A stretch of DNA of 64,000 nt from an uncultured Desulfobacterales bacterium (GTDB taxonomy: Bacteria > Desulfobacterota > Desulfobacteria > Desulfobacterales > JAHEIW01), in the NCBI GenBank assembly GCA_947259495.1, contig CAMYLV010000010.1:97513-161512 (forward strand), read 5' to 3'. Position 1 is the stretch's first letter. The number at the start of each line of letters is the position of its first letter. A program made the position numbers and the translations under genes. Under the pieces are notes generated by a model that saw only the letters and a program-made list of their open reading frames with translations, had not been told where the DNA came from and ran no database searches. Below are positions 17,769 to 25,962 of the stretch, piece after piece.

Positions 17769-19133
17769 CTAATCGGCTCTGCTGCCTTCGGTGTAAGAAG
17801 CAAAGTCAGGGATTTCCCGTTTGAAAAATTCCCTCATTTTCTTGATGATATTTTTTTCTACCTGTCGAACCCGTTCTCTGGATATTCCGTAACGGTCTCC
17901 GATCTCCTGTAAGGTCACCGGGTTGTCTGAAAAAATGCGCAGATCAAAAATCTCGAGCTCCCGGGGCGTCATTTTTTTTCTAAACTCCGCGATTTTATTG
18001 TGGAGCAGAACTTCAATTTCTTTTTTTGATACTTTGTCTTCAATGGATTCGGCATCGGTGCTTACAAATTCGATTCTTTCGGTATCAGAGTCTTCCTTGA
18101 GCGGCGCATCCAGAGATACATCCCAACCATCCAGACGCTGGTCCATGTCGACGATTTCCCGCTCCGAAACACCCAGCCTTTCGGAGAGCAGTTTGGGTCT
18201 GGGTTCGAAACCCTCGTCGATTAACTTTTGCTTTTCTTTTTTCAGCTTAAAAAATAACTTGCGCTGTCCTTGAGTGGTCCCGATTTTAACCAGGCGCCAG
18301 TTGTCCATAATGAATTTGAGAATATATGCCTTTATCCAGAATGAAGCGTAATAGGAAAATTTGACATTTTTATAAGGGTCAAATTTTTTAACTGCCTGCA
18401 TTAAACCGATATTGCCTTCCTGAATCAGGTCCAATAAGTTCTGCATCCACACCCGCTGGAACTCCAGCGCAATTTTAACCACCAGTCTTAAATTAGAGGT
18501 TACCAGACGAAAGGCAGCATCCTCGTCACCCTTTTCTCGCACTCTGATGCCCAACTCGTGCTCTTCTTCTCTGGTCAGCAATTTGTACGAGCTGATTTCC
18601 GTCAGATACCGTTGCAGCGGATCAAATTTAGCCAGCGCTTTATCAGAAGATTTCGTTGCAGGCTCTTTTTTTGCCGGAGCTGATTTCAACGGTTTGGCAT
18701 TTTTGGGTGCTTTTTTTGCCGCAATTTTGGTGCTTTTGACTGATTTTTTGGCCGGGGATTTGGAAGATTTATCTGCCTTTTTAGCCGGGCTTTTGGCAAT
18801 TGCAACCGTTTTCTTTGGCGCTAACTTCGTGCTCCGGGGTGTCTTTTTGGCAGGGCGCTTGGTGCTTTTAGCCTTCGTCTTGACCGGGGATTTAGTGGCT
18901 TTGGCCGTCTTTTTAGCCGGGCTTTTAGCAGCTTTGACCGTTTTCTTCGCCGCTATCCTGGCACTCCGGGTCGTCTTTTTGGCAGGGCGCTTAGCGCTTC
19001 TGGCCGTCGTTTTGACCGAAGATTGAGTGGCTTTGGCCGTCTTTTTGGCCGGAGCTTTAACTTTGCGGCTCGACTGTCGGGCTGCAGTTTTCTTTTGGAC
19101 GGGTTTTTTGCTTTTCGCCGGCTTTTTTTCCAT
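17769..19133 (-). CDS. rpoH: RpoH-type sigma factor with H1-like Lys/Ala-rich extension
   Basis: Residues 171-454 are a sigma-70 family factor. Region 1.2/2 starts at DPLQRYLTEIS and includes DLIQEGNIGLMQAVKKFDP. The RpoH-box-like sequence QRKLFFKLKK supports sigma-32. A region 3 and a region 4 helix-turn-helix (TLQEIGDRYGISRERVRQVEK) follow. The first 165 residues are unusual: a low-complexity tract rich in Lys, Ala, Pro, Ser and Thr. It contains two adjacent 44-residue repeats (about 29-72 and 73-116) and a degraded third, resembling eukaryotic histone H1 tails. Typical sigma-32 is about 285 residues, so this is a fusion or repeat-driven extension. It heads the sigma/TPR lipoprotein/DUF4292 run. 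Confidence 0.85.
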   Translation of the reverse strand: MEKKPAKSKKPVQKKTAARQSSRKVKAPAKKTAKATQSSVKTTARSAKRPAKKTTRSARIAAKKTVKAAKSPAKKTAKATKSPVKTKAKSTKRPAKKTPRSTKLAPKKTVAIAKSPAKKADKSSKSPAKKSVKSTKIAAKKAPKNAKPLKSAPAKKEPATKSSDKALAKFDPLQRYLTEISSYKLLTREEEHELGIRVREKGDEDAAFRLVTSNLRLVVKIALEFQRVWMQNLLDLIQEGNIGLMQAVKKFDPYKNVKFSYYASFWIKAYILKFIMDNWRLVKIGTTQGQRKLFFKLKKEKQKLIDEGFEPRPKLLSERLGVSEREIVDMDQRLDGWDVSLDAPLKEDSDTERIEFVSTDAESIEDKVSKKEIEVLLHNKIAEFRKKMTPRELEIFDLRIFSDNPVTLQEIGDRYGISRERVRQVEKNIIKKMREFFKREIPDFASYTEGSRAD

Positions 19134-19254
19134 CGGTATTATCCAAATTTTGCAAATGCGCCAGACAAGTATTTTTACTCCGGCAAGAATAAATCCCTAC
19201 CTGCATTTTTATGGACATAAAAGCGAACATATGATATCTAAAAGGTTTACATGA

Positions 19255-19331
<77 letters not shown>

Positions 19332-19339
19332 CTTTTTCC

Positions 19340-19372
19340 AAAGCTCCCGGGCAAACTGCTGGGGAGCTTTTT
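19340..19372 (+). terminator. terminator of tRNA-Arg
   Basis: Arms AAAGCTCCC and GGGGAGCTTT flank a 12-base loop and are followed by a short T run, just after the tRNA 3' end. Confidence 0.75.
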
Positions 19373-19566
19373 GGGTTGGAGTCACCACGGAATCAACTGA
19401 AGCAATATTAAGGTAGGCCTCTCGTTCTGCCTTTAGAGTGTTTCGCCTTCTCTTTGTTTGGTCCAGATCATATTAAATAGCAGGACTGAGCGGCGAACAC
19501 AAGTTTTTTCTTTTTACAGCATATAGAGAGCGTTTTGAGATGAAGAAGTTACAAGTCAAAGCGATT

Positions 19567-19926
19567 CTAAAAATTGCCTGGCCTGATAACCAAATTCTCT
19601 GGTTTCAATGTCAACCGTTCTCTTTTTTTGCCCTTTAAAAACGGTAATTCGCATAGCTCGTTGTCAGGCAGAGGGTGGCACCATTTGACCTTGGCAAAAA
19701 AGCCTTCGTAGAGCTCCGCATGTATCGAATCCGGAGAATAATTTTCCATCATGATGTAAATATCAGAACCCGGGTCAAGTCCATCCGGTGTTTTAAAGCA
19801 CATACCGTCCTTGGAATAGTCGCACATCACCGCATGATAGAATTGATCGGTATTATGATAGGCAAATATGATGGGTGCATCATTTTTAGTACGATTAAAC
19901 ATCCTTCTATCGTCATTTTTCTGCAT
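19567..19926 (-). CDS. PilZ-domain protein
   Basis: This 119-residue single-domain protein has the two c-di-GMP-binding motifs of PilZ: RRMFNR near residue 7 (RxxxR type) and a DYSKDGM segment (D/NxSxxG) about 25 residues later, followed by a beta-rich remainder. PilZ proteins bind c-di-GMP and control motility, pili or exopolysaccharide. No partner gene adjoins it. The 240 bases between it and tRNA-Arg hold only the tRNA terminator and no gene. It reads toward the tRNA. Confidence 0.82.
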   Translation of the reverse strand: MQKNDDRRMFNRTKNDAPIIFAYHNTDQFYHAVMCDYSKDGMCFKTPDGLDPGSDIYIMMENYSPDSIHAELYEGFFAKVKWCHPLPDNELCELPFLKGKKRERLTLKPENLVIRPGNF

Positions 19927-20213
19927 ACATCCCTTTTCAAGTCGGGTTTTAGTGGGTAAGGATGTTTCCAGTTTGATATACAGTCTGGAGAATATAAATC
20001 AGGCAATTTCAGTAGTTTATTATCGGCTAAAGCTATGCTGATGTCAATTAAAAATTATAGTGATATCAAACAAATGGATAATACATTGATCGCCAACGGG
20101 GCTATTTCAGATCATAAAAAAGACCGCACATTCTGACCGGAATCTCGCACTGATATGCCGTTTAGCGGTCATATCGCCGCCGGATGCGTCAGGGCATGAT
20201 CGGCGGCAGTGCT

Positions 20214-20247
20214 GTAGGGATTGTCAAAAAAACGTTGCGGTATTTAT
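20214..20247 (+). repeat. composite palindromic repeat, partial left module
   Basis: The sequence TAGGGATTGTCAAAAAAACG followed by TTGCGGTATT repeats the left arm of the adjacent full copy (20246 onward), head to tail. A matching half unit lies in opposite orientation at 23120-23152. Confidence 0.7.
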
Positions 20248-20348
20248 AGGGGTTGTCAAAAAAACGTTCCGGTATTCAAACGTTTTTTTCTACAACCCCT
20301 TATGCCGCACTTCCGGTTTTTGTAACATTATTATGGAAAGCGGTATAA
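20246..20348 (+). repeat. composite palindromic repeat, full copy A
   Basis: The element has two hairpin modules. The left module has arms AGGGGTTGTCAAAAAAACGTT (20248-20268) and the complementary AAACGTTTTTTTCTACAACCCCT (20278-20300). The right module runs from TATGCCGCACTTCC to TGGAAAGCGGTATA and is an imperfect inverted repeat. A copy about 80% identical by eye lies inverted at 24215-24316. The 627-base gap between the PilZ and SPFH genes holds this repeat, its partial tandem copy and, at 20370-20407, a further stem (GATGCCTGCAGC/GCCGCAGGCGCATC). I see no gene in the gap. Confidence 0.85.
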
Positions 20349-20553
20349 CTTGATGCCGGCCTTGATAAGGATGCCTGCAGCACTGCGTATGCGGCCGCAG
20401 GCGCATCATCTTAAGTTTGATTGCCAAATGGCCGATACGCATTTTGGAGGGTCAAACTTTGGCTCCCGACAACACATTTTTAGCCTGCCCATATTCCGGG
20501 TGTGGTGAGATGTTGTCAATGAATTCTCAGCAATCAAAGAAGGAGAAAAACTT

Positions 20554-21681
20554 ATGGGCACCAATAATGTGGTCTTTTTAGAAAATTTAGAATGGTTTGA
20601 CGACACCGGCCAGGAGCTTGTCCACCGCCTGCCGGAAGAGGGCTCAGGTGAAATCAAATACGGCGCTCAACTGACCGTCAGAGATAGTCAGGCCGGCGTT
20701 TTTTTCTATAAGGGCAAAGCTGTCGGCGCCTTTGGCCCGGGCAGGCATACCCTCAAAACCCTGAATATTCCGCTTTTGACCAAAATCGCCAGTCTACCCT
20801 GGGGTGGAACAAGCCCTTTGCGCGCTGAAATGTACTTTATCAACTTAAAGGTATTCACCAATCTAAAGTGGGGCACTCGTGATCCAGTGGCTTTCAGAGA
20901 CTCGGAACTGGGGTTGATCCGGCTGAGAGCGTTTGGCGTCTTTAACCTGCAGGTTGTTCAGCCGGTTCTGTTTGTGAACAGTTTGGTTGGCACCCAGGGC
21001 ATTTTTACCACAGCTGAAATCGAAGAATATTTGAATCGCGTGATCGTATCCCGCTTTAACGATTATATGGGCGAAAAAATCGATTCTATTTTGAATCTGC
21101 CGTCCAAGTATGACGAATTGTCCCAGGGACTTTCGGAGCGCCTGACAGAGGATTTCAGCCATTTTGGCATTTGCATGACCCATCTTTATGTTAATGCCAT
21201 CACGCCACCGCCAGAGGTGCAACAAGCGATTGATGACCGCAGCCGAATAGGCGTTTTTGATGACATGAACAAATTAATGCAGATGAAAGCCGCCATGGCA
21301 ATGGAAAAAGCCTCTGACTCCGAAGGGGGCTCTGGAATGGGGATGGGTACCGGACTCGGATTAATGATGCCAGCCATGTTTGCACAGTATTTTGCCAGTG
21401 CTCAACCCCAAACAAAGCAAAATCAACCGGAAACAAAATGCCCGGATTGCGATAATTCCATACCCGCCCAATCGAAGTTTTGCCCGGATTGCGGCCATCA
21501 GCTATTGGTGTTTGAGCAATGCCCGCGCTGCTCAAAAAACCTCACCCCGACGGCGAAATTTTGTTCGCGCTGCGGTCATGCAGTTGAGGAAAAACCGGCA
21601 ACAAAATTCTGCCCGAATTGTGGCAATGAGAATTTATGCGATGCCGTTTTTTGCAACGAATGTGGTGAAAAGATGGGATAA
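20554..21681 (+). CDS. SPFH-domain protein with three C-terminal zinc ribbons
   Basis: This 375-residue protein has an SPFH/stomatin-like N-terminal region (about 1-240, containing SGEIKYGAQLTVRDSQAGVF and FGPGRHTLKT). A Gly/Met-rich linker and three CxxC-x(10-14)-CxxC zinc ribbons (about 290-375) follow. The layout matches the YdjI-like group (COG4260, sometimes labelled virion core protein), membrane-microdomain-associated scaffold proteins found in bacteria and large viruses. A strong AAGAAGGAG site precedes the ATG. The next gene also carries two zinc-ribbon pairs and may work with it. Function is unproven; a stress or membrane-quality role is inferred from SPFH proteins in general. Confidence 0.8.
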   Translation: MGTNNVVFLENLEWFDDTGQELVHRLPEEGSGEIKYGAQLTVRDSQAGVFFYKGKAVGAFGPGRHTLKTLNIPLLTKIASLPWGGTSPLRAEMYFINLKVFTNLKWGTRDPVAFRDSELGLIRLRAFGVFNLQVVQPVLFVNSLVGTQGIFTTAEIEEYLNRVIVSRFNDYMGEKIDSILNLPSKYDELSQGLSERLTEDFSHFGICMTHLYVNAITPPPEVQQAIDDRSRIGVFDDMNKLMQMKAAMAMEKASDSEGGSGMGMGTGLGLMMPAMFAQYFASAQPQTKQNQPETKCPDCDNSIPAQSKFCPDCGHQLLVFEQCPRCSKNLTPTAKFCSRCGHAVEEKPATKFCPNCGNENLCDAVFCNECGEKMG

Positions 21682-21811
21682 TGTGTCGAATATTCAATAA
21701 AATAAAATCAAAATATCAATACCTTGTCACGAATTCCGCGCAGCAGTCCCCATAAGCGCCATTTGAATTGATTTTCGTGTTCAGCGTGTTGCATTGGCGC
21801 ACACCGACAAA

Positions 21812-23050
21812 ATGGAGGCCATCATTAATTTTTTAATAGAACATCAGTGTCCTCAATGCGGCGCACCCGCCATTATGGAAGAGACAGAGCGTCTGTTTGT
21901 CTGCAAATTTTGCCGGGTGAGATCTTATCTGGTGGCATCCGATGTTTTTCGCTATATCCTCCCCAGCAAGGCGCCGGAATCAAAAGAATTGCTGTATTTC
22001 CCCTATTGGCGCTTTAAAGGTATGCTGTTTTCCTGCGCTGGCAATGGTGTCGGACATAAATTTGTCGATGTGAGCCATCAGGCCGTATCATCGCATGTTT
22101 TCCCGGTCACTCTGGGCCTGCGCAGCCAGGCACTGAAGCTTAAATTTGTAACGCCCGAAACCGAAGGCCGATTTCTTAAACCCACCCAGTCGTTAGCGGG
22201 TATCGAACAATGCTTTGATGACCGCTTCGGCAAGACGCTGCCCAAACCCGTGCTGCATCATGCCCATATCGGTGAGACCATCAGCCTCATTTATGCCCCC
22301 TTCTACATTGAAAACCGCCTGTATGATGGGGTGCTCAACAGCCCAACTGCTGGGGCTTCGATCGACGATTTTGATATAGATCAACTGCCAGCCGAAAACC
22401 CGCACTGGCGCATTCATTTTATGGCGACTTTATGCCCCAACTGCGGCTGGGATCTGGATGGAGAGAGGGATTCGCTGGTGTTGCTGTGTAAAAACTGTAC
22501 TTCGGCATGGTACCCGGTGGGCAAACGCTTAAAGCAGATCAAATTTGGCAAGCATCCCGCCGGCGATAGCGATGCTATATATCTGCCATTCTGGCGTATT
22601 CGACCTAAAATCAAAGGTTTAGACCTTCAAACCTATTCTGATTTAATCAAAGTTGCCAATATTCCCAAGGTCGTTCAACCCGGGTGGGAAAATATCGGTT
22701 TTCGTTTCTGGGTGCCGGCATTTAAAGTGCGCCCCAAAATATTTATGCAGCTTTCAAAAAACATGACCCTCGCCCAGTTCAACCCGGATCTGGCAGTGGA
22801 ACTGCCCGAAAACAGGCATTATCGGATCAATTTACCAGTAACTGAGGCCAACCAAAGCTTAAAAGTCAACCTGGCCAGCTTTTTCAGACCCAAAAATCGA
22901 CTGGCAGATATCCTTCACACAGTTAACATTACTGCACAAAGCTTTATGCTAGTGTATGTTCCCTTCATAGAAAAGCACCATGAATACATCCAACCCGATT
23001 TAAAATTTGCCATTAACAAAAATATTCTGACACTTTCTGAACATTTATAA
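21812..23050 (+). CDS. double zinc-ribbon protein of unknown function
   Basis: About 412 residues with two CxxC...CxxC zinc ribbons: CPQCGAP with CKFC (about residues 14-36) and CPNCGWD with CKNC (about 210-230). Each is followed by a similar beta-rich segment with LYFPYWRFKG or IYLPFWRIRP. The protein therefore looks internally duplicated (ribbon plus ribbon-associated domain, twice). I do not recognise the family. It lies 130 bases after the SPFH/zinc-ribbon gene on the same strand and could be its partner. The start is uncertain: an in-frame TTG at 21794 would add six residues, and neither start has a good ribosome site. Confidence 0.7.
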   Translation: MEAIINFLIEHQCPQCGAPAIMEETERLFVCKFCRVRSYLVASDVFRYILPSKAPESKELLYFPYWRFKGMLFSCAGNGVGHKFVDVSHQAVSSHVFPVTLGLRSQALKLKFVTPETEGRFLKPTQSLAGIEQCFDDRFGKTLPKPVLHHAHIGETISLIYAPFYIENRLYDGVLNSPTAGASIDDFDIDQLPAENPHWRIHFMATLCPNCGWDLDGERDSLVLLCKNCTSAWYPVGKRLKQIKFGKHPAGDSDAIYLPFWRIRPKIKGLDLQTYSDLIKVANIPKVVQPGWENIGFRFWVPAFKVRPKIFMQLSKNMTLAQFNPDLAVELPENRHYRINLPVTEANQSLKVNLASFFRPKNRLADILHTVNITAQSFMLVYVPFIEKHHEYIQPDLKFAINKNILTLSEHL

Positions 23051-23119
23051 CCCCGGTCTTTCGCAAAATTGTTGACGCGTTAATGGGTTTTAGCAAATAG
23101 TCAGATGCGATATCCATTG

Positions 23120-23152
23120 AATACCGCAAGGTTTTTTTGACAACCACTATAA
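23120..23152 (-). repeat. composite palindromic repeat, partial left module
   Basis: On the minus strand this reads TATAGTGGTTGTCAAAAAAA followed by CCTTGCGGTAT. That matches the left arm of the full copies and the partial unit at 20214-20247. It lies between the zinc-ribbon gene and the recombinase gene. Confidence 0.7.
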
Positions 23153-23241
23153 ACTACTGAACTCATCCACCATTTGACGGTTTGACGAAACATGCATGGG
23201 CTTACATTGATAAATATGATGAACCATGCGATAAATCAGTT

Positions 23242-24153
23242 ATGGTGAAACGCAAGCCGTCCAATCCAAATACCCTGATCGACCAATTCTTAAATTTTTT
23301 GCTGGTTGAAAAAGGTTTATCAAAAAAAACTCTCGAGGCCTACAGCCGGGATATCATCCGATACCGTAATTTTTTGGCAGAACATCAAACGGCTGTATTC
23401 TCGGATGAAGATACCCCGCTAATCTTAAAATATTTAATTCATCTCAGAAAATCCGGTTTGGCGGCACGTTCGCGCGCGCGGCATCTGGTGGCGATCAGGG
23501 GTCTTTATCGATTTCTGGTTCAGGAGAAAATCCTGCGCAACGATCCTGCCAGACTGATTGATCTCCCAAGGACCAGTCTAAAATTACCCGATGTTTTGTC
23601 GCGGGAGGAAATTGAGGTTTTAATACAGGCGCCAGACACCGACAAACCGCTTGGTGCCAGGGATGCTGCCATGCTGGAACTTCTTTATGCCGCTGGATTA
23701 CGTGTATCAGAACTCACCAATTTGAAGTTACAGGATATCAATCTGGAAGCCGGGTTTGTTCGTGTCTTTGGCAAGGGTGCTAAAGAAAGAATTGTGCCGA
23801 TCGGCATGCAGGCTAAAGAAAAAATTGAGTACTACCTGAAAACGGTCAGATCAAAACGTTTAAAACAACAATCCAGCCCTTATCTGTTTATTGCCCGGGC
23901 CAACAGGCCGATGACCCGCCAGGGGTTTTGGAAGTTGCTGCGGCGTTATGCACTGCAGGCAGGCCTGAACAAAAAAATTACCCCGCACAGCTTGAGACAT
24001 TCGTTTGCCAGTCATCTGCTGGAAGGTGGTGCCGATTTACGGGCTGTGCAGATCATGCTGGGCCATGTAGATATTTCGACAACCCAAATTTATACACATG
24101 TCACCCGTGACCACCTTAAGCAATTGCATCGAAAATTTCATCCGCGCGGATAA
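23242..24153 (+). CDS. xerD: tyrosine recombinase XerC/XerD
   Basis: 303 residues from ATG at 23242; a TTG 20 codons upstream is less likely. The N-terminal core-binding SAM-like domain (about 10-95) begins IDQFLNFLLVEKGLSKKTLEAY. The catalytic domain has Arg in YAAGLRVSEL, HSLRHSFASHLL (HxxR), LGHVDISTTQIYTH and the nucleophile Tyr in that last motif. Length and motifs match chromosome-dimer resolvases acting at dif with FtsK. XerD is my best guess over XerC. It is bracketed by repeat units at 23120-23152 and 24215-24316, which is unusual for a housekeeping xer gene. No integron or phage gene adjoins. Confidence 0.85.
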   Translation: MVKRKPSNPNTLIDQFLNFLLVEKGLSKKTLEAYSRDIIRYRNFLAEHQTAVFSDEDTPLILKYLIHLRKSGLAARSRARHLVAIRGLYRFLVQEKILRNDPARLIDLPRTSLKLPDVLSREEIEVLIQAPDTDKPLGARDAAMLELLYAAGLRVSELTNLKLQDINLEAGFVRVFGKGAKERIVPIGMQAKEKIEYYLKTVRSKRLKQQSSPYLFIARANRPMTRQGFWKLLRRYALQAGLNKKITPHSLRHSFASHLLEGGADLRAVQIMLGHVDISTTQIYTHVTRDHLKQLHRKFHPRG

Positions 24154-24214
24154 GACCGGTGGGGTTTAAAAACGGGTGTGGTGTTTACGGTGTGATCTTT
24201 ATTCGCGTAAATCG

Positions 24215-24316
24215 TATACCGCATTCCATAATCGTATTCCGATATACGGAAGTGGGGCATAAGTGGTTGTAGAAAAAAACGCTAAATCCCGGAACGTTTT
24301 TTTGACAACCACTATA
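24215..24316 (-). repeat. composite palindromic repeat, full copy B
   Basis: Inverted relative to copy A (20246-20348), this copy has the same order of modules. A left hairpin is built from GTGGTTGTCAAAAAAACGTT and GCGTTTTTTTCTACAACCAC. The right module runs from TTATGCCCCACTTCCG to TGGAATGCGGTATA. The two copies face each other across about 3.9 kb holding the SPFH, zinc-ribbon and xer genes. The 307 bases between xer and the next gene contain only this element and no supported gene. Confidence 0.85.
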
Positions 24317-24460
24317 AAATCGCATCTGCAATGGCACCACTCAGAACCGTATCATCTGTGAACCAGGAAGATTGTCAAAAGAGAGGAGATGTGGTTGTTT
24401 TACCCGGAGACTACTCGAACGCAGATTCAATGATATCTTCGGCAATAGCCCCAATCGGCG

Positions 24461-24709
24461 TCAGTCGATACGGCTATCCACCTGGGTCGGCATCGCGCAT
24501 AAATCAACATGCTCGATAGACTGAACAAAAATTTTACAGGGTGGACAAAATTTTTTGGGTTTGCCCCGTCCGCTCCAAATTAGCTTCATTCGATGGTTGC
24601 TACCACATTTGGGACAGACACAATTTACTGTAAGCGGTTCCGTTAATTTGATTCGACGAACACCGGTTTCCCCGTCTTTTAACAGCTGATTTTTTTTGGA
24701 TACGGCCAT
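24461..24709 (-). CDS. small zinc-ribbon protein
   Basis: This 82-residue protein carries Cys at 30, 32, 35, 55 and 58 (CVCPKCG and KKFCPPCK), forming one zinc ribbon. The central region has a basic, Trp-containing segment. A strong AAGGAGAG ribosome site lies 6 bases before the ATG, which supports it as real despite its size. I recognise no named family. Such ribbons are common in small nucleic-acid- or protein-binding regulators. Confidence 0.65.
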   Translation of the reverse strand: MAVSKKNQLLKDGETGVRRIKLTEPLTVNCVCPKCGSNHRMKLIWSGRGKPKKFCPPCKIFVQSIEHVDLCAMPTQVDSRID

Positions 24710-24887
24710 TTTAATCTCTCCTTGCGATAGAAGATTTAAATTCTGTTGATTCGCCAGTTCTAAGGTTCCCCCTTTTTGGTGGACCGCTCCTTTCCTTTCG
24801 ATTTAAATATATTTTGATCAGCAGCGTGTGGCCTGATGTTTACAGTGATGACATAAGCGGATGATAACCTGCACATTGATCGTATTG

Positions 24888-25034
24888 TTACTTTGCCTTG
24901 TATTTCTTTAGAAGGTCTTTGATCGCTTCTTCCAGTAAAGCACCCAGGGACTTGTCCTGATCGACGGCAAGGTGCTTGAGGGCCTTGAGGAGGTCCTGGT
25001 CAATCCGGGTTGAGAATGTTTTCTTCTTACTCAT
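24888..25034 (-). CDS. small ribbon-helix-helix protein (RHH copy 1)
   Basis: This 48-residue frame reads KTFSTRIDQDLLKALKHLAV, then a second helix SLGALLEEAIKDLLKKY. The layout (one beta strand, then two helices with a short turn) is that of an Arc/MetJ-type ribbon-helix-helix DNA-binding domain, which dimerises to bind operators. A close paralogue is at 54882-55037, sharing FSTRID, LKALKHLAVD and KSLG.LLEEAI. No toxin gene adjoins, so an antitoxin role is not supported. It sits about 180 bases upstream of the small zinc-ribbon gene on the same strand. Confidence 0.8.
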   Translation of the reverse strand: MSKKKTFSTRIDQDLLKALKHLAVDQDKSLGALLEEAIKDLLKKYKAK

Positions 25035-25419
25035 GCAATAAACCTTATATTAAATTAAAATATAAAGCAAGAAAAAAATTAATATTATATCTCTCATTTT
25101 TTAAATATATAATGCTAGCATTACATGCGTCAACATCCACCGGTCTTCCAAAAAAAGCGGATTTTATGCGTTGCTTACTGAGGGTGCCATTGTGAAAAAT
25201 CCGATAGAAGATAATTCGAGAGTGGTATCGACCAGCATAAAGAATACCCCGCCATGCGGTTGCTCTGGAAACGGCCAGCTTACAGCCCGCTTCGTTTGTC
25301 TTAAAACCATAGGCATCTTGACAATTCCATTCGCTAAGTGGTACTGGCTGGTTCGAACCTGTGCATTGCGGCTTTCTGCCAAATGATCTGTGCTAACTAT
25401 CCTACATTAGGCGAGTCAT
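25035..25419. other. 385-base region without a supported gene
   Basis: The left 100 bases are very AT-rich and probably hold the promoter of the RHH gene. The rest has short open frames on both strands without a ribosome site or a recognisable domain. I see no RNA gene or repeat. Confidence 0.5.
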
Positions 25420-25899
25420 TTGAACGTTGTCCTCATTATCATCGGATTGATCTTAGCCATTGCCGGCATGGTCGGCTGCATCCTTCCGGTCCTTCCGGGT
25501 CCGATTCTGAGCTTCTGTGCACTGATACTTATATCCTGGACAAAAAACTGGCAAATCTTCAGCCAGACTTTTTTAATTGTCATGGGTGCAATAACCGCCT
25601 TGTTGGTCCTGTTGGATTATGTTGCGCCTGCGTTGGGGGCTAAAAAATATGGCGCCTCGAGGCGCGGTCTGTGGGGATCAGCAATCGGTATGATAATCGG
25701 CATTTTTTTTATTCCGCCCTGGGGTATGATTGTGGGCGCTTTCATCGGTGCCCTGGTGGGAGAGTTGGCGGCCGGGAAATCGGGCAGCAAAGCCCTGCGC
25801 GCGGGGTGGGGCATACTGATTGGAAATGTACTTGGCGTCGGACTGAAATTGGCCTTTACCGCTGTTGTTCTTTTCTATTATATCAAGGCGATGCTTTAG
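25420..25899 (+). CDS. DUF456 family membrane protein
   Basis: This 159-residue protein is almost wholly hydrophobic, with about five transmembrane helices and many Gly residues. The N-terminal helix pair carries the family pattern GxxGxxLPxLPGP (MVGCILPVLPGPILSF), and IGMIIGIFFIPPWGMIVGAFIGALVGE follows later. This is the DUF456 family, widespread and uncharacterised. The likely start is TTG at 25420, preceded by a weak TAGGCGAG. It is followed by the flavoprotein gene on the same strand, 63 bases away. Confidence 0.82.
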   Translation: MNVVLIIIGLILAIAGMVGCILPVLPGPILSFCALILISWTKNWQIFSQTFLIVMGAITALLVLLDYVAPALGAKKYGASRRGLWGSAIGMIIGIFFIPPWGMIVGAFIGALVGELAAGKSGSKALRAGWGILIGNVLGVGLKLAFTAVVLFYYIKAML

Positions 25900-25962
25900 G
25901 CAAAACAATACTTCCGGCCGGACCCTAACCGACATAAAACTTCCGTGTTGTCTCGTACGAAC

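Noticed and set aside
23242..24153. Xer recombinase as a mobile-element integrase
   Set aside because: Length and motifs match chromosomal XerC/D, and no phage, integron or cargo genes adjoin; only the repeats are suspicious.
24331..24519. Plus-strand frame opposite the small zinc-ribbon gene
   Set aside because: The minus-strand gene has paired CxxC motifs and a strong ribosome site; this frame has neither.
25340..25375. GGTTCGAACC resembling a tRNA T-loop
   Set aside because: Flanking bases do not form a T stem and no acceptor or anticodon arm is present.
25164..25382. Minus-strand frame with HGGVFFMLVDTT, recalling PaaI-type thioesterases
   Set aside because: Only about eight residues resemble the family, the rest does not, and there is no ribosome site; a decayed fragment cannot be excluded.
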